DNA of 64,000 nucleotides, from positions 62,001 to 126,000 of the forward strand of contig NZ_LIXM01000012.1 in the NCBI RefSeq assembly GCF_002608565.1, given 5' to 3'. Shown here piece after piece: positions 1-9,467 of the stretch (position 1 is its first letter; every line of letters starts with the position of its first letter). The notes under the pieces are model-generated. The model was not told the origin of the DNA, searched no databases, and saw only the letters and a program-made list of their open reading frames with translations. Source of the stretch: Vibrio sp. PID17_43 (GTDB taxonomy: Bacteria; Pseudomonadota; Gammaproteobacteria; Enterobacterales; Vibrionaceae). Made by a program: the position numbers and the translations under genes.

Positions 1-728
1 AACTTTATCAGGGCACAATCACCGCAACGGCGAAGTTAGATGCTCGTAAATCGCCAGCAACTTATAGCGCGAAGCAGTCGATTAAAGGTGTCCATGTTCA
101 GCCACTGCTAATTGATGTCGCTAACAGTGATAAGTTGGAAGGGACCGGTAATATCGATGTGAACGTTAGCGGTAAGAGCTTAACGCCAACAGGCATGAAG
201 AAGAACCTAGTGGGTACGGTCGCGATTAACTTTACAGACGGTGCAGTTAATGGCATCAATGTCGCTCAATTGATTCGTGAAAACTATGCGCGATTTAAAG
301 GCCAAAGCTTAGAAGGCACAGATGAAGTCAAGAAAACTGACTTTAGCGCAATGACGGCAACAATGAGATTAAACAAAGGCGTTGTTTATACGGATAATCT
401 TCAAGCTCAATCCCCATTATTGCGTTTGCGTGGTAAAGGCAGTGCAAACTACCTCAATGAAACGGTCGATTTTACTATCAGTACGTCTATTGTTGGTTCA
501 CTGGAAGGGCAGGGCGGAAAAAATATCGATGAGCTGAAAGATATTACGATTCCAATCAATGTTTCCGGCAAGTGGGCGGAGCCAAAATTTAAGCTAGTAT
601 TTGATGATGTTCTGAAACAGAAAGCACAGAAAGAAATAGACCGAGGCGTTGAAAAGCTAACGGACAAAATTAAAGATGAGAAAACGAAAGAAGCGGTAGA
701 CAGTTTGTTGAAGAACTTGTTTAACTAA
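1..728 (+). CDS. asmA: AsmA family protein, C-terminal part (5' end outside window)
   Basis: The frame is open from base 3 to the stop at 726-728, so this is the last ~241 codons of a larger gene that starts upstream. The residues (GTGNIDVNVSGKSLTPTG, then a beta-rich stretch ending in a lysine-rich helix, LTDKIKDEKTKEAVDSLLKN) match the C-terminal domain of AsmA. AsmA-type proteins are anchored in the inner membrane, project a long beta groove into the periplasm, and are implicated in phospholipid movement and outer-membrane assembly. Internal TTG/ATG codons exist but are not likely starts, because homology runs upstream of them. A strong terminator follows 30 bases after the stop. Confidence 0.85.
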   Translation, partial: LYQGTITATAKLDARKSPATYSAKQSIKGVHVQPLLIDVANSDKLEGTGNIDVNVSGKSLTPTGMKKNLVGTVAINFTDGAVNGINVAQLIRENYARFKGQSLEGTDEVKKTDFSAMTATMRLNKGVVYTDNLQAQSPLLRLRGKGSANYLNETVDFTISTSIVGSLEGQGGKNIDELKDITIPINVSGKWAEPKFKLVFDDVLKQKAQKEIDRGVEKLTDKIKDEKTKEAVDSLLKNLFN

Positions 729-757
729 TTTTAGAGTTCGCTTTATTTTTACAAAGC

Positions 758-787
758 AAAGGGTTGGCACTGAACCAACCCTTTTTT
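758..787 (+). terminator. Rho-independent terminator after asmA
   Basis: The stem AAAGGGTTGG / CCAACCCTTT with a 7-base loop is followed directly by a T run. Confidence 0.85.
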
Positions 788-826
788 ATACCCAAGTAAC
801 CTAGGGATGCTTGGTTCAGTGAGAAG
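788..826. repeat. Short dispersed repeat unit (TACCCAAGT...GATGCT type)
   Basis: TACCCAAGTAACCTAGGGAT followed by GCTTGGTTCAGTGAGAAG resembles the reverse strand of 30664-30713 (TACCCAAGTCACCTCAAGAT, then GCTAA). It lies between two gene ends. I infer a small dispersed intergenic repeat of the ERIC-like kind found in vibrios. Confidence 0.45.
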
Positions 827-827
827 A

Positions 828-1433
828 TTACCAATCCACCCCTTTCAGCGCTTTTACGCCGGATTCAAAGGCGTGCTTTACATTCTTCACTTCCGAGACG
901 GTGTCTGCCATTTCAATCAATGAACGATGAGCAGCACGACCGGTGATCACGACTGATTGCATTTTCGGGCGGTTATTCAGTGCTTCAACGACTTCCTCTA
1001 AGTCGATGTACCCATAGCTCACCATATACGTCAGCTCATCAAACAGAATCACATCAATCGATTCGTCTTTCAGCATGCGCTTACATTCTTGCCACACAAG
1101 TTGAGCGGCTTCTGTATCGGCGGTTTTATTTTGCGTTTCCCAAGTAAAACCCGTTGCCATGACTTGGAATTCCACGCCGAGGTTTTCTAGCAGGTTACGC
1201 TCTCCATTATCCCACGTGCCCTTGATGAACTGAGCAACAGAACATTTTAAGCCATGACCAAGTGCGCGAGCGATGGTGCCAAAACCGGAGGTCGATTTAC
1301 CTTTACCGTTGCCAGTAATGATGAGTAATAAACCCTTTTCTTCTTGAGCGGCGGCGATCTTTGCGTCTACTTGTTCTTTTACTTTTTGCTGGCGAGCCTT
1401 ATGGCGTGCCTCTTTGTTCTCTTCGATAGACAT
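828..1433 (-). CDS. btuR: Cob(I)yrinic acid a,c-diamide adenosyltransferase (BtuR/CobO)
   Basis: This 201-residue protein has the P-loop GNGKGKSTSGFG near residue 42 that marks the CobA/CobO/BtuR family. Other family blocks are present: FIKGTWDNGERNLL, and DELTYMVSYGY with its acidic metal-site region. The enzyme transfers the adenosyl group of ATP to the cobalt of corrinoids, giving coenzyme B12 forms, in the cytoplasm; in a genome without full synthesis it serves B12 salvage. The length matches the usual ~200 residues. It stands alone, divergent from the phosphatase gene at 1549, with a 115-base shared upstream region. Confidence 0.93.
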   Translation of the reverse strand: MSIEENKEARHKARQQKVKEQVDAKIAAAQEEKGLLLIITGNGKGKSTSGFGTIARALGHGLKCSVAQFIKGTWDNGERNLLENLGVEFQVMATGFTWETQNKTADTEAAQLVWQECKRMLKDESIDVILFDELTYMVSYGYIDLEEVVEALNNRPKMQSVVITGRAAHRSLIEMADTVSEVKNVKHAFESGVKALKGVDW

Positions 1434-1548
1434 TCTCTTTCCTTAATTCTATCTACAAGCCAGTGTGCTGACTTGGGTAAAGCAAATTATCTCGCTATGA
1501 TAGTTCAACAGCAGGTAAAGAAAAACCATCGAGAATACAGGGAATAAA

Positions 1549-2001
1549 ATGAAGAAAGTACTCGTTGTTTGTATGGGCAACATTTGTCGCTCACCTACGG
1601 GAGAGGCCGTATTAAAATCGAAAGCACAGGCGCTAGGAGTGCCACTACAGGTAGAATCTGCAGGTACCATTGGTTATCACGTAGGAAGCCGTCCGGATGC
1701 GCGTGCCATGCAAGCAGGTCAGTTACGTGGTTATTCATTCAAAGGTATGAAAGCACGTAAGGTGGTTGTTGGGGACTTTTCCGCGTTTGATATGGTGTTG
1801 GCGGCGGATAAAGCCAATTTAGCGGATTTATTGGATCTCTGTCCGGATGAGTATCGACATAAAGTGTCTTTGTTTCTGAGTCATGGAGATTCTCGCTACG
1901 ACGAAATCCCTGATCCATACTACGGGGGGGAGAACGGTTTCGAACTGGTATTGGACCTTATTGAAGAGGCATCAGACGCCATTCTAAAAAAGCTGATATA
2001 A
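1549..2001 (+). CDS. Low molecular weight protein-tyrosine phosphatase
   Basis: The 150-residue protein opens with VLVVCMGNICRSPTGEAVL, which contains the CX5R(S) active-site loop (Cys near residue 8, Arg near 14). The general-acid motif DPYYGG comes near residue 124. These are the two hallmarks of the LMW-PTP family, which removes phosphate from tyrosine through a cysteinyl-phosphate intermediate. There is no neighbouring tyrosine kinase or capsule operon, so the Wzb role is not supported and the substrate is unknown. A terminator hairpin follows at 2037. Confidence 0.92.
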   Translation: MKKVLVVCMGNICRSPTGEAVLKSKAQALGVPLQVESAGTIGYHVGSRPDARAMQAGQLRGYSFKGMKARKVVVGDFSAFDMVLAADKANLADLLDLCPDEYRHKVSLFLSHGDSRYDEIPDPYYGGENGFELVLDLIEEASDAILKKLI

Positions 2002-2036
2002 AACAGCGAGTCGTTTTCACGACACAATTGAAGAAC

Positions 2037-2066
2037 AAAAGGGATGAGCTCAGCTCATCCCTTTTG
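2037..2066. terminator. Bidirectional terminator between the phosphatase and SulP genes
   Basis: AAAAGGGATGAGC, a TCA loop and GCTCATCCCTTTT form a perfect stem with A/T runs on both sides, so it can serve both convergent genes. Confidence 0.85.
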
Positions 2067-2071
2067 GTGTG

Positions 2072-3631
2072 TTAGCCAGCTAGGATGTCGGTGGCAACTT
2101 TATAGCTTGGGTCTTCTTTCACATTAATTTCTACCAAGCTACCCGCTTTATCGAGAAGCTTACGGCAGTCAGGGCTTAGGTGACGTAGGTGAAGTGTTTT
2201 GTCTAACGTTGCGTAGCGTTCTGCAAGCGTTTCTATCGCTTCAATAGCAGAGTGGTCGGTTACGCGTGAATCAGCGAAGTCAACAATGATATCTTTAGGA
2301 TCATCTTGCGCATTGAACAACTCAAGGAAGTTCGCTGCCGAGCCGAAGAAAATAGGGCCGTGAATCTTGTACTCTTTTGAGCCTTCTTCGTTTAGGCGGG
2401 TATCCGCATAGATGTGCTTAGCATGCTGCCATGCAAACATTAGAGCAGAGGCAATGACACCAACCGCTACGGCTACGGCAAGGTCAGTCAGAACCGTCAC
2501 TACTGTAACGAGAACGATAACAAAGAAATCTTGCTTTGGTACACGGCGCGCCAATTTAAACGTTGCCCATTCAAATGTTCCGATTACTACCATGAACATC
2601 ACACCAACAAGCGCTGCAAGCGGGATCATTTCAATAAGTGATGATGCGAACAGGATGAAGATCAGTAGTGCGCTTGCGGCAACAATACCAGACAGACGGC
2701 CACGACCACCTGAGTTTACGTTGATCATAGATTGGCCAATCATCGCACAACCACCCATGGCACCGAATACCGAGCAGGTCATGTTTGCCATACCTTGACC
2801 GATACATTCACGGTTAGATTGACCACGAGTGTTGGTCATCTCATCAAGTACCGTTAGCGTCAGTAGCGATTCGATCAGACCGATGGCTGCAAGGATTATC
2901 GCGTAGGGCAGGATGATTTGAATGGTTTCCAGCGTAAATGGTACTACCGGAATTGAGAAAGTCGGCAGAGAACCAGCCAATGTCGCAGCCTCATCACCAG
3001 ACATTGTGCGTAGGAAATCTACAACCGTACGTGTTTCAAGATCTAAGCCCACTACAAGTGCTGTTACGGTTACGATGGCAACAAGTGATGAAGGCACTGC
3101 GGTGGTTAGCTTTGGTAAGAAGTGGATGATTGCCATTGTTAGCGCAACGAGACCTAGCATAAGCAGCATTTGGTCTTGTGGTAGCCAAGTAAGCATACCG
3201 TTGACATCAGGTGCCTTAAATTGACCAAGCTGAGCTAAGAAGATAACAATTGCTAGGCCGTTCACGAAACCAATCATTACCGGATGTGGAACGATTCGAA
3301 TGAACTTGCCTAGCTTGAATAGACCAGCTGCGATTTGCAGGATACCGGCTAGCATGATGGCAGCGAATAGGTACTGAACCCCATGAGTCGCCACCAGTGA
3401 GACCATAACAACGGCCATCGCACCAGTCGCGCCTGAAATCATACCAGGACGGCCACCGAAGATAGAAGTGATTAGGCCTACGATGAACGCAGCATACAGA
3501 CCAACCATAGGGTCAACACCAGCAACAAATGCAAATGCTACGGCTTCAGGAACCAATGCTAGCGCAACGGTTAAACCTGATAGCACATCGTTTTTTACTG
3601 AGTGCTTAGAAAATTGAGGAAATTCGAACAT
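2072..3631 (-). CDS. SulP family inorganic anion transporter with STAS domain
   Basis: I place the start at ATG 3631 ([19 protein letters not shown]), giving 519 residues. A GTG at 3718 would add 29 residues without SulP-like sequence. The protein has about 10-12 hydrophobic segments and the SulP signature region near residues 20-70 ([19 protein letters not shown]). A C-terminal cytoplasmic STAS domain begins at about residue 405 ([18 protein letters not shown], then [16 protein letters not shown]). SulP carriers move sulfate, bicarbonate or dicarboxylates with H+ or Na+; the substrate here cannot be read from sequence. It is monocistronic and convergent with the phosphatase gene. Confidence 0.9.
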   Translation of the reverse strand: MFEFPQFSKHSVKNDVLSGLTVALALVPEAVAFAFVAGVDPMVGLYAAFIVGLITSIFGGRPGMISGATGAMAVVMVSLVATHGVQYLFAAIMLAGILQIAAGLFKLGKFIRIVPHPVMIGFVNGLAIVIFLAQLGQFKAPDVNGMLTWLPQDQMLLMLGLVALTMAIIHFLPKLTTAVPSSLVAIVTVTALVVGLDLETRTVVDFLRTMSGDEAATLAGSLPTFSIPVVPFTLETIQIILPYAIILAAIGLIESLLTLTVLDEMTNTRGQSNRECIGQGMANMTCSVFGAMGGCAMIGQSMINVNSGGRGRLSGIVAASALLIFILFASSLIEMIPLAALVGVMFMVVIGTFEWATFKLARRVPKQDFFVIVLVTVVTVLTDLAVAVAVGVIASALMFAWQHAKHIYADTRLNEEGSKEYKIHGPIFFGSAANFLELFNAQDDPKDIIVDFADSRVTDHSAIEAIETLAERYATLDKTLHLRHLSPDCRKLLDKAGSLVEINVKEDPSYKVATDILAG

Positions 3632-3894
3632 GTGTAATATAGGGCTCTTTTGGCAATGAAATATCTCCCGACATATATTCGTGTTTGCATAAGCGCTAAT
3701 AGGTGAAGTTATGTTCACGCCTATCAGTTCAAACTGTAGTGAAAAAGAGCTGCATCAGAATGGTGTCGAAAACTTGAGTCGGCGAATGCTACCGAAAAGT
3801 GTGATTAAGTTCAAGAATGATAAGGAGAATGAGCCACAAATGTGATCAGTCATTGATATTAATGTGAACAATAATATTCAACATTGCGTTACAC
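3632..3894. other. Intergenic region upstream of the SulP gene
   Basis: This AT-rich stretch must carry the promoter of the minus-strand SulP gene. The frame upstream of ATG 3631 stays open to GTG 3718, but I see no gene, repeat or clear operator. Confidence 0.5.
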
Positions 3895-3921
3895 AAAAAA
3901 GGCTGCCAAATGGCAGCCTTT
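3895..3921 (-). terminator. Rho-independent terminator of rne
   Basis: On the minus strand the stem AAAGGCTGCC / GGCAGCCTTT with loop ATTT is followed by a T run, 25 bases after the rne stop. Confidence 0.88.
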
Positions 3922-3945
3922 CAATTACTTATAGTGACGACAAAC

Positions 3946-6900
3946 TTAGTTGAAGTTTGGTTTTGTCATTCCTGCAGATGCACGGTTTATTGCTACTTGG
4001 CTGCCTGCGCCTTTCGGTGCGTAGCGCTCGGCTTTAAACGGTGCTGCTGAAATCGTAATTTCACGAAGCTCTTGAGGACCCGGTGCTTTCGTCATCGGTG
4101 CGCTAGCGCGTGGCTTAGTGGCAACGTTGATAACTTCAACTTCAGATACTGGTGCTGCTGCCGGTGATTTAACTGTAATTTCTTCTACAGTTTCTTCTAC
4201 CGCTTCAGCCACTGGCTCTGGAGTAAGTGTAGTTTCTACAACTGTTTCAGTCATTTCCGCTACAGGTGCATCAACGATAAGCTCTACTGGTGCTGTTTCA
4301 ACAACTGTAGACTCAGTTTTCTCAGCAACTGGTGCTTTAACGAATGGAGCTTCCATTTTAGCCTCTACAGGTTCTTGAACTTTTGATTCAACAACTGGCG
4401 CGTCAACGACGGCATGGTGCTCACAACGGATGATAATTTTACCCATCGCCATTTCTGGACAAGCAAAACCACCTTGGATTGCAGATACTGCCGTCGCTGC
4501 TGCTTCTTCTTGAACTCGCTCTTCCTTCTTCGGCGCTGGTTTTTGAATGTAGCGTGGCATCACTTTACCCATTGCCATCTCAGGAGAAGCTACGCCACCC
4601 TTACGTAGACGGAATGGGTTAGGGCGACGATCGCGACCACGACGACGGCGTTGACCACTTGCACGTAGGTGACGTGGAGAACGACGATTGCGACGCTGTT
4701 TAGATTCTGCTTGAAGGTTGTCTTGTTGTGCTTCTGCGATTGCCTCAACTGGCTTTTCAACAGGAGCTTCAACTGGCAACTCAACGAGTTGTTCAGCCGC
4801 TTGCTGGTCCTTAACGCGCACAGATTTGTTTAGTTTGCGACGTTGACGGCGCTCTTTCACTTTCTCTGCTTTGGCGTTTGTCTTCGCTTTGATTTCTTCT
4901 GGTTTAGCTTCAGAACGCGCTTCTGCGGCGAGCTGCAGACCTTTTTCCGCTACTTTTACGTTTGCTTTTTGCTCTTGTGATTTCTCAGCTTGTTGAGGTT
5001 TTGGCTTACGCTTTTGATTACGGTTTTGTGGTTTGCTTAACTGCTGAACATCGCTTTGTTCAGTCGCTTGTTCATCACGAGGCTTGCGACGACGCTTGTT
5101 ATCGCGGTTATCACGGTTATCGCGGTTATCACGGTTATCGCGAGTCTCACGATTATCGCGTTGGTTACCACGACGACGGTCGTTACGATCACGTCGGTTG
5201 CGTTTGTTATCGCGGTTCGGTTTCTTTTCTTCTTGTTTCGGCGCTTCTTTTACTTCTTCAGAACCACCAAATAGGAAGCTACCTAAGGCTTTGAACAGAC
5301 GGCTAAATAGCCCAGGTTTTTCTTCTTGTACGACTTCTTTCTTCTTCGCTGCTGGAGCCGGCTTAGATGCAGGAGTTGGCGCTGGTGCAGTTTGAGTCGG
5401 CGCAGCAAAACCTTTAAGAACAGGCTCTTCAATTCGCTTAGACTTAATTTCAACTTCTGTTGTTTCTTTGCCTTCCGCTTCTTTCATTGCTTCCAGTTTC
5501 TTAGGAAGTAAGTAAGAAAGTAGATCAAATTCTTCGCCTTCACGCACGCGGATTACTTCGAAGTGTGGTGTTTCCATATCTGAGTTTGGAACAACCGTGA
5601 TTTTCACTTCTTGATTGCGTTCGATGTGGTTTACTGAGCGACGCTTTTCGTTCAATAGATAAGAAGCAATTGGAACAGGGACAACCGCCAAAACTTGAGC
5701 GGTGTTGTCTTTCAATGCTTCCTCTTCAATTAGACGAAGAACAGACAGTGCTAGAGATTCGTTGTCACGAACAACACCCGTGCCCGTACAACGAGGACAG
5801 ATGTGGTGGCTTGCTTCTGCAAGAGAAGGGCTCAAGCGTTGACGAGACATCTCTAGTAGACCAAAGCGAGAAATACGGCCGATTTGGACGCGAGCACGAT
5901 CTAAACGAACAGCTTCACGCAGACGGTTTTCTACTTCGCGTTGGTGGCGTACAGGTGTCATATCAATGAAGTCAATAACAACCAGACCACCTAGGTCACG
6001 TAGACGCAATTGACGAGCGATCTCATCAGCGGCTTCTAGATTTGTGTTCAGTGCCGTTTCTTCGATATCGCCACCCTTTGTTGCACGAGCTGAGTTGATA
6101 TCGATAGAGGTTAGCGCTTCTGTTGGGTCGATAACGATAGAACCGCCAGAAGGTAAGCGCACTTCACGTTGGAATGCTGATTCAATTTGGCTTTCGATTT
6201 GGTAGTGGCTAAATAGCGGAACTTCGCCTTCGTATTTCTTAACACGGTTAATGAAATCAGGGCGAACCAAGCTGATGTGCTCTTTAGCACGTTCATAAAT
6301 GGTGTTGCTATCAATTAGGATTTCACCAATGTCGCGACGTAGGTAATCACGGATTGCACGAACGATAACGTTACTTTCTTGGTGGATTAAGAATGGGGCA
6401 AGGTTAGAGTCTGCCGCGTCCTTAATCGCACTCCAGTGGTTAAGTAGTACGTTCAAATCCCATTCAAGCTCTTCAGCACTCTTTCCAACCCCAGCGGTAC
6501 GAACGATTAGCCCCATGCCTTGTGGCAGTTCTAAAGTGCTTAGCGCTGCTTTTAGCTGAGTGCGCTCGTCACCTTCGATACGGCGTGAAATACCGCCAGC
6601 ACGTGGGTTGTTAGGCATCAGGACTAGATAGCTACCTGCAAGAGAAATGAAAGTAGTCAGAGCTGCGCCCTTGCTACCACGTTCCTCTTTTTCCACTTGT
6701 ACGATTACTTCTTGCCCTTCGCTTAGCACTTCTTTAATGCTTGGACGACCTTGGTAAGTGTAACCTTCAGGGAAGTATTCGCGGGCAATTTCTTTGAGAG
6801 GGAGGAAACCGTGACGCTCAGCACCGTAATCAACAAATGCGGCTTCTAGGCTTGGTTCGACACGTGTAATACGGCCTTTGTAGATATTCGCCTTCTTAGA

Positions 6901-7005
6901 TTCATGTCCTGGACTCTCGATATCAAGATCGAAAAGTCGCTGGCCATCAACCAGAGCGACACGCAACTCTTCTTTTTGAGTTGCGTTAATTAACATTCTT
7001 TTCAT
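3946..7005 (-). CDS. rne: Ribonuclease E
   Basis: The 1019-residue endoribonuclease is the scaffold of the RNA degradosome. The N-terminal half is the conserved catalytic part: an S1 domain at ~35-120 ([20 protein letters not shown]), catalytic aspartates in [14 protein letters not shown] (~303) and VVIDFIDM (~346), and the zinc-link CPRCTGTG (~404). The half after ~520 is low in complexity: Pro/Ala linkers, an arginine-rich RNA-binding stretch made of RDN repeats, then Glu/Val/Pro-rich sequence with two copies of an [16 protein letters not shown] motif. It acts at the inner membrane on mRNA decay and on rRNA/tRNA maturation. It diverges from rluC; the leader at 7072-7136 suggests autoregulation. 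Confidence 0.97.
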   Translation of the reverse strand: MKRMLINATQKEELRVALVDGQRLFDLDIESPGHESKKANIYKGRITRVEPSLEAAFVDYGAERHGFLPLKEIAREYFPEGYTYQGRPSIKEVLSEGQEVIVQVEKEERGSKGAALTTFISLAGSYLVLMPNNPRAGGISRRIEGDERTQLKAALSTLELPQGMGLIVRTAGVGKSAEELEWDLNVLLNHWSAIKDAADSNLAPFLIHQESNVIVRAIRDYLRRDIGEILIDSNTIYERAKEHISLVRPDFINRVKKYEGEVPLFSHYQIESQIESAFQREVRLPSGGSIVIDPTEALTSIDINSARATKGGDIEETALNTNLEAADEIARQLRLRDLGGLVVIDFIDMTPVRHQREVENRLREAVRLDRARVQIGRISRFGLLEMSRQRLSPSLAEASHHICPRCTGTGVVRDNESLALSVLRLIEEEALKDNTAQVLAVVPVPIASYLLNEKRRSVNHIERNQEVKITVVPNSDMETPHFEVIRVREGEEFDLLSYLLPKKLEAMKEAEGKETTEVEIKSKRIEEPVLKGFAAPTQTAPAPTPASKPAPAAKKKEVVQEEKPGLFSRLFKALGSFLFGGSEEVKEAPKQEEKKPNRDNKRNRRDRNDRRRGNQRDNRETRDNRDNRDNRDNRDNKRRRKPRDEQATEQSDVQQLSKPQNRNQKRKPKPQQAEKSQEQKANVKVAEKGLQLAAEARSEAKPEEIKAKTNAKAEKVKERRQRRKLNKSVRVKDQQAAEQLVELPVEAPVEKPVEAIAEAQQDNLQAESKQRRNRRSPRHLRASGQRRRRGRDRRPNPFRLRKGGVASPEMAMGKVMPRYIQKPAPKKEERVQEEAAATAVSAIQGGFACPEMAMGKIIIRCEHHAVVDAPVVESKVQEPVEAKMEAPFVKAPVAEKTESTVVETAPVELIVDAPVAEMTETVVETTLTPEPVAEAVEETVEEITVKSPAAAPVSEVEVINVATKPRASAPMTKAPGPQELREITISAAPFKAERYAPKGAGSQVAINRASAGMTKPNFN
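4441..4600 (-). repeat. Duplicated PEMAMGK motif inside the RNase E tail
   Basis: Two coding copies, [17 protein letters not shown] (around 4560-4600) and [17 protein letters not shown] (around 4430-4473), are separated by ~40 residues in the disordered part of RNase E. Such a repeat looks like a short linear binding motif for a degradosome partner. Confidence 0.6.
5097..5160 (-). repeat. Tandem 9/18-base repeat encoding (RDN)n in rne
   Basis: The plus strand reads GGTTATCGCGGTTATCAC over and over. It encodes alternating Arg-Asp-Asn on the minus strand ([12 protein letters not shown]) in the arginine-rich RNA-binding region. The unit is a multiple of three, so length changes keep the frame. 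Confidence 0.85.
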
Positions 7006-7071
7006 TGAAAATTCTCGTTGTCTTCTCTTTTATCTTTCTCGTTTTCTTACCACTTTTTTTCGCTCTTTCAC

Positions 7072-7136
7072 GGTGCCTGATCCCATGGCTTATATATTGC
7101 AGCCTCCCGGCTGGAAGGGGATGCTCTTGGGCACGT
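7072..7136 (-). promoter_or_regulatory. rne 5' leader structure (rne5/hp2-like)
   Basis: Three nested pairings lie 70-130 bases upstream of rne: outer GTGCCT / GGGCAC, middle ATCCC / GGGAT, and an inner hairpin GCAGCC-TCCC-GGCTGG. In enterobacteria the rne leader folds into conserved hairpins that RNase E itself recognises to lower its own mRNA. Position and nested form support the same role; the family assignment is inference. Confidence 0.6.
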
Positions 7137-7639
7137 CAGTTATCACAAATCTCTTAGGGTTTCGGTTAGAAACGAAAAACTTGTGACCCGCTATTCGGGC
7201 GGTAGATACTCAACGTGAATATGCGAGGAGTAGAGTGGTAAGTGTTTTGAATTCAAAGAGTCTTACGCCAATGCTGCACCTGATCTTCAATAGTCTACTC
7301 ACATTGCTTGGGATAGATGATTGGTAATGAACAAAATGTAACCAAACCTTCCTTAGCAGCTGTGAACTATAGCAGCGCGAGTGGATATCAGCAATCGGCT
7401 TTCACGCAAACGATAGAAAAATCGGCGCTAATTCAATTTTTCAAATTCATAACTGGCTGTTTAATAAGCACTTGGCTGTTGAAAATAACAAAGATGTAAA
7501 ACAAACCGCCAACTTGGTGGTGGGTTTTAATAATTTAAACAAAAGCTTGGCGCATTTTGGCTCAATTTATGCCAACAAGTATTTCTTTCGTCGCAAGAAT
7601 AATGTGAAGTCATACAGATTTGCGTTTACAATAGCGCAC
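7137..7639. other. Divergent control region between rne and rluC
   Basis: About 500 bases hold the start of the long rne leader and the rluC promoter. Reading frames here (7317-7499, and the extension of rluC back to 7472) lack a ribosome site and protein-like composition. I see no gene or mobile sequence. Confidence 0.55.
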
Positions 7640-8584
7640 ATGAGCGAAATAAGAACACAAGTCCAGTTTGTCGATATAGACGAAGATATGGCGGGTCAGC
7701 GTATTGATAATTTCTTACGCAACCAATTAAAAGATGTCCCAAAAAGCATGATTTATCGAATCGTGCGTAAGGGCGAAGTGCGCGTAAATAAAAAGCGAGT
7801 TAAGGCTGAGTATAAACTGAAAGCGGGTGACCTCGTTCGTATTCCACCAGTAACGGTAGAGAAGAAAGAAGACGACGTAGCGCCAAGCACTAAGTTGAAT
7901 AAAGTAGCTGAGCTTGAAGATATGATCATTTTTGAAGATGATCATATGTTGATTCTTAATAAACCGTCCGGCACAGCGGTGCATGGTGGTAGTGGTTTGA
8001 AGTTTGGCGCTATCGAAGCACTACGTGCGTTACGACCACAAGCTCGTTTCCTTGAACTTGTACATCGTATTGACCGAGATACCTCAGGCATTTTATTGGT
8101 CGCAAAAAAACGTTCAGCGCTTCGTCATTTGCAAGCACAGTTCCGTGAAAAAACAGTGAAAAAGTTTTACTTCGCATTGGTGATGGGACAGTGGAAGAGC
8201 AGCTGTAAAGTGGTTAATGCACCATTACTGAAAAATGAAGTGAACAGCATCGTGCGCGTTAACCCGAATGGTAAGCCTTCTGAAACACGTTTTAAAATTC
8301 TGGAAAAGTTTGAGCAAGCGACGTTGATTCAAGCGAGCCCAATTACTGGCCGTACTCACCAAATTCGAGTGCATACTCAATACACCGGCCATCCTATTGC
8401 GTGGGATGACCGCTATGGTGACCGACGCTTTGATGCTTACACCGGACAGGTTGGCCTTGACCGTTTGTTTCTCCATGCGGCAAATATAAAGTTCCAACAT
8501 CCATCAAACGATGAATGGATAGAAATTAATGCGCCGATGGGACCTAAACTAGAAAAAGTGTTAGTGGGTTTGAGAAAAAGCTAA
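7640..8584 (+). CDS. rluC: 23S rRNA pseudouridine(955/2504/2580) synthase RluC
   Basis: The 314-residue protein starts at ATG 7640 (MSEIRTQVQFVDIDEDMAGQ). The frame is open back to 7472 but that part has no homology-like sequence. It has an S4 RNA-binding domain at ~18-85 and the RluA-family catalytic domain with HRIDRDTSGILLVAKK near residue 140, where the Asp is the nucleophile. GRTHQIRVH comes near 235. It converts three uridines around the peptidyl-transferase centre of 23S rRNA to pseudouridine. The divergent pairing with rne is standard for gammaproteobacteria. Confidence 0.95.
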   Translation: MSEIRTQVQFVDIDEDMAGQRIDNFLRNQLKDVPKSMIYRIVRKGEVRVNKKRVKAEYKLKAGDLVRIPPVTVEKKEDDVAPSTKLNKVAELEDMIIFEDDHMLILNKPSGTAVHGGSGLKFGAIEALRALRPQARFLELVHRIDRDTSGILLVAKKRSALRHLQAQFREKTVKKFYFALVMGQWKSSCKVVNAPLLKNEVNSIVRVNPNGKPSETRFKILEKFEQATLIQASPITGRTHQIRVHTQYTGHPIAWDDRYGDRRFDAYTGQVGLDRLFLHAANIKFQHPSNDEWIEINAPMGPKLEKVLVGLRKS

Positions 8585-8610
8585 TCCAGCACATGAGTTT
8601 AAAGGTATCA

Positions 8611-8637
8611 CCAAGGGAGCATAGCGCTCCCTTTTTA
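8611..8637 (+). terminator. Terminator after rluC
   Basis: AAGGGAGC / GCTCCCTT stem with a short ATAGC loop is followed by TTTTT. Confidence 0.85.
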
Positions 8638-8736
8638 ATGTTACCAATTCAACTATCCCTTAGACTGACAAAGAGAGGGGGAAGGAATCTTTACCGTAAA
8701 GGCTCATTTTGTCTTTACGATATATGCCATAGAACA

Positions 8737-9318
8737 TTACAAAACGTCAAAACCTTGCGTTTGTAACATATCAATCAAGTCGATAAGTGGCAGCCCTACT
8801 AAGGTATTCGGGTCTTTGCCTACTAACTTATTAAACAGACAAATACCCATTCCTTCACTCTTAAAACTGCCCGCGCAGTAAAAGGGTTCTTCTCTATCGA
8901 CGTAGCGTTCAATCTGCTCACGACTCAACACCCTGAAGTGAACTTCAAAAGTATCGAAGCCAACTTCAGTATGGTTTGTTGCGGTGTTGTGCACGGCGAG
9001 TCCAGTATAAAAAGTGATGACTTTGCCGCTTTGGGCAAGTAGTTGAGCAATGGCATTGTTACGGTCAAGTGGTTTACCAACAATTTTGCCATCAATGACA
9101 CACACTTGGTCACTACCTATGACTAAACTAGGCTGCTCTGTATCGCAGGATGTCGCTTTATCGATGGCGAGCCTCTGTACTAAGTCCAACGGACGCTCAT
9201 CAGGCTGTGGTGTTTCGTCGCAATCTGGCGACACGCAAATAAACGGTGTTGAAAGTTTTTCCAGCAATTGTTTACGAAAAGGGGAAGTTGAGGCTAAAAC
9301 AAGTTGGTAATTTTTCAT
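8737..9318 (-). CDS. yceF: Maf-family nucleotide pyrophosphatase (YceF type)
   Basis: This 193-residue Maf/Ham1-fold protein carries the Maf start motif LASTSPFRKQLLEKL, VIGSDQV near residue 69, and AGSFKSEGMG near 150. YceF-type Maf enzymes hydrolyse modified nucleotides such as m7GTP to the monophosphate and prevent their incorporation. The ASTSPFRKQLL form and the position beside yceD-rpmF match YceF rather than YhdE. It is divergent from the rpmF operon, as in Escherichia coli. Confidence 0.92.
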   Translation of the reverse strand: MKNYQLVLASTSPFRKQLLEKLSTPFICVSPDCDETPQPDERPLDLVQRLAIDKATSCDTEQPSLVIGSDQVCVIDGKIVGKPLDRNNAIAQLLAQSGKVITFYTGLAVHNTATNHTEVGFDTFEVHFRVLSREQIERYVDREEPFYCAGSFKSEGMGICLFNKLVGKDPNTLVGLPLIDLIDMLQTQGFDVL

Positions 9319-9429
9319 TTTGAATTACAATTCACAAAAGCATTTTAGATAGCATAATCGATCAAAATTGATTCTGGCTAATGCTCTGTATGTTAAGCGT
9401 AAAAAAGTACAACTTTTTTTCCTTTTTCT

Positions 9430-9458
9430 TTGACTAATTTTGATTTGGAAGATAATAT
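9430..9458 (+). promoter_or_regulatory. Sigma-70 promoter of the yceD-rpmF operon
   Basis: TTGACT, a 17-base spacer and TAATAT fit sigma-70. Transcription would begin near 9464-9466, only a few bases before the yceD ATG at 9468, so the message would be nearly leaderless. No Shine-Dalgarno sequence is visible before that ATG. Confidence 0.6.
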
Positions 9459-9467
9459 TCGCGCCCT

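Noticed and set aside
1460..1477. GCTGACTTGGGTAAAGC as another dispersed repeat copy
   Set aside because: Only the 8-base ACTTGGGT core matches; the rest of the unit is missing.
4118..4378. Plus-strand frame of 86 residues rich in Ser/Thr opposite rne
   Set aside because: It is the antisense of the Ala/Val/Glu-rich RNase E tail; it has no ribosome site and its composition is a mirror of the repeats.
5097..5160. Regular repeats resembling a CRISPR array
   Set aside because: The units are contiguous, 9-18 bases, in frame with rne and without spacers, so they are a coding tandem repeat.
7472..7639. N-terminal extension of RluC
   Set aside because: The added residues are Asn/Lys-rich without family similarity, and the known start MSEIRTQ follows at 7640.
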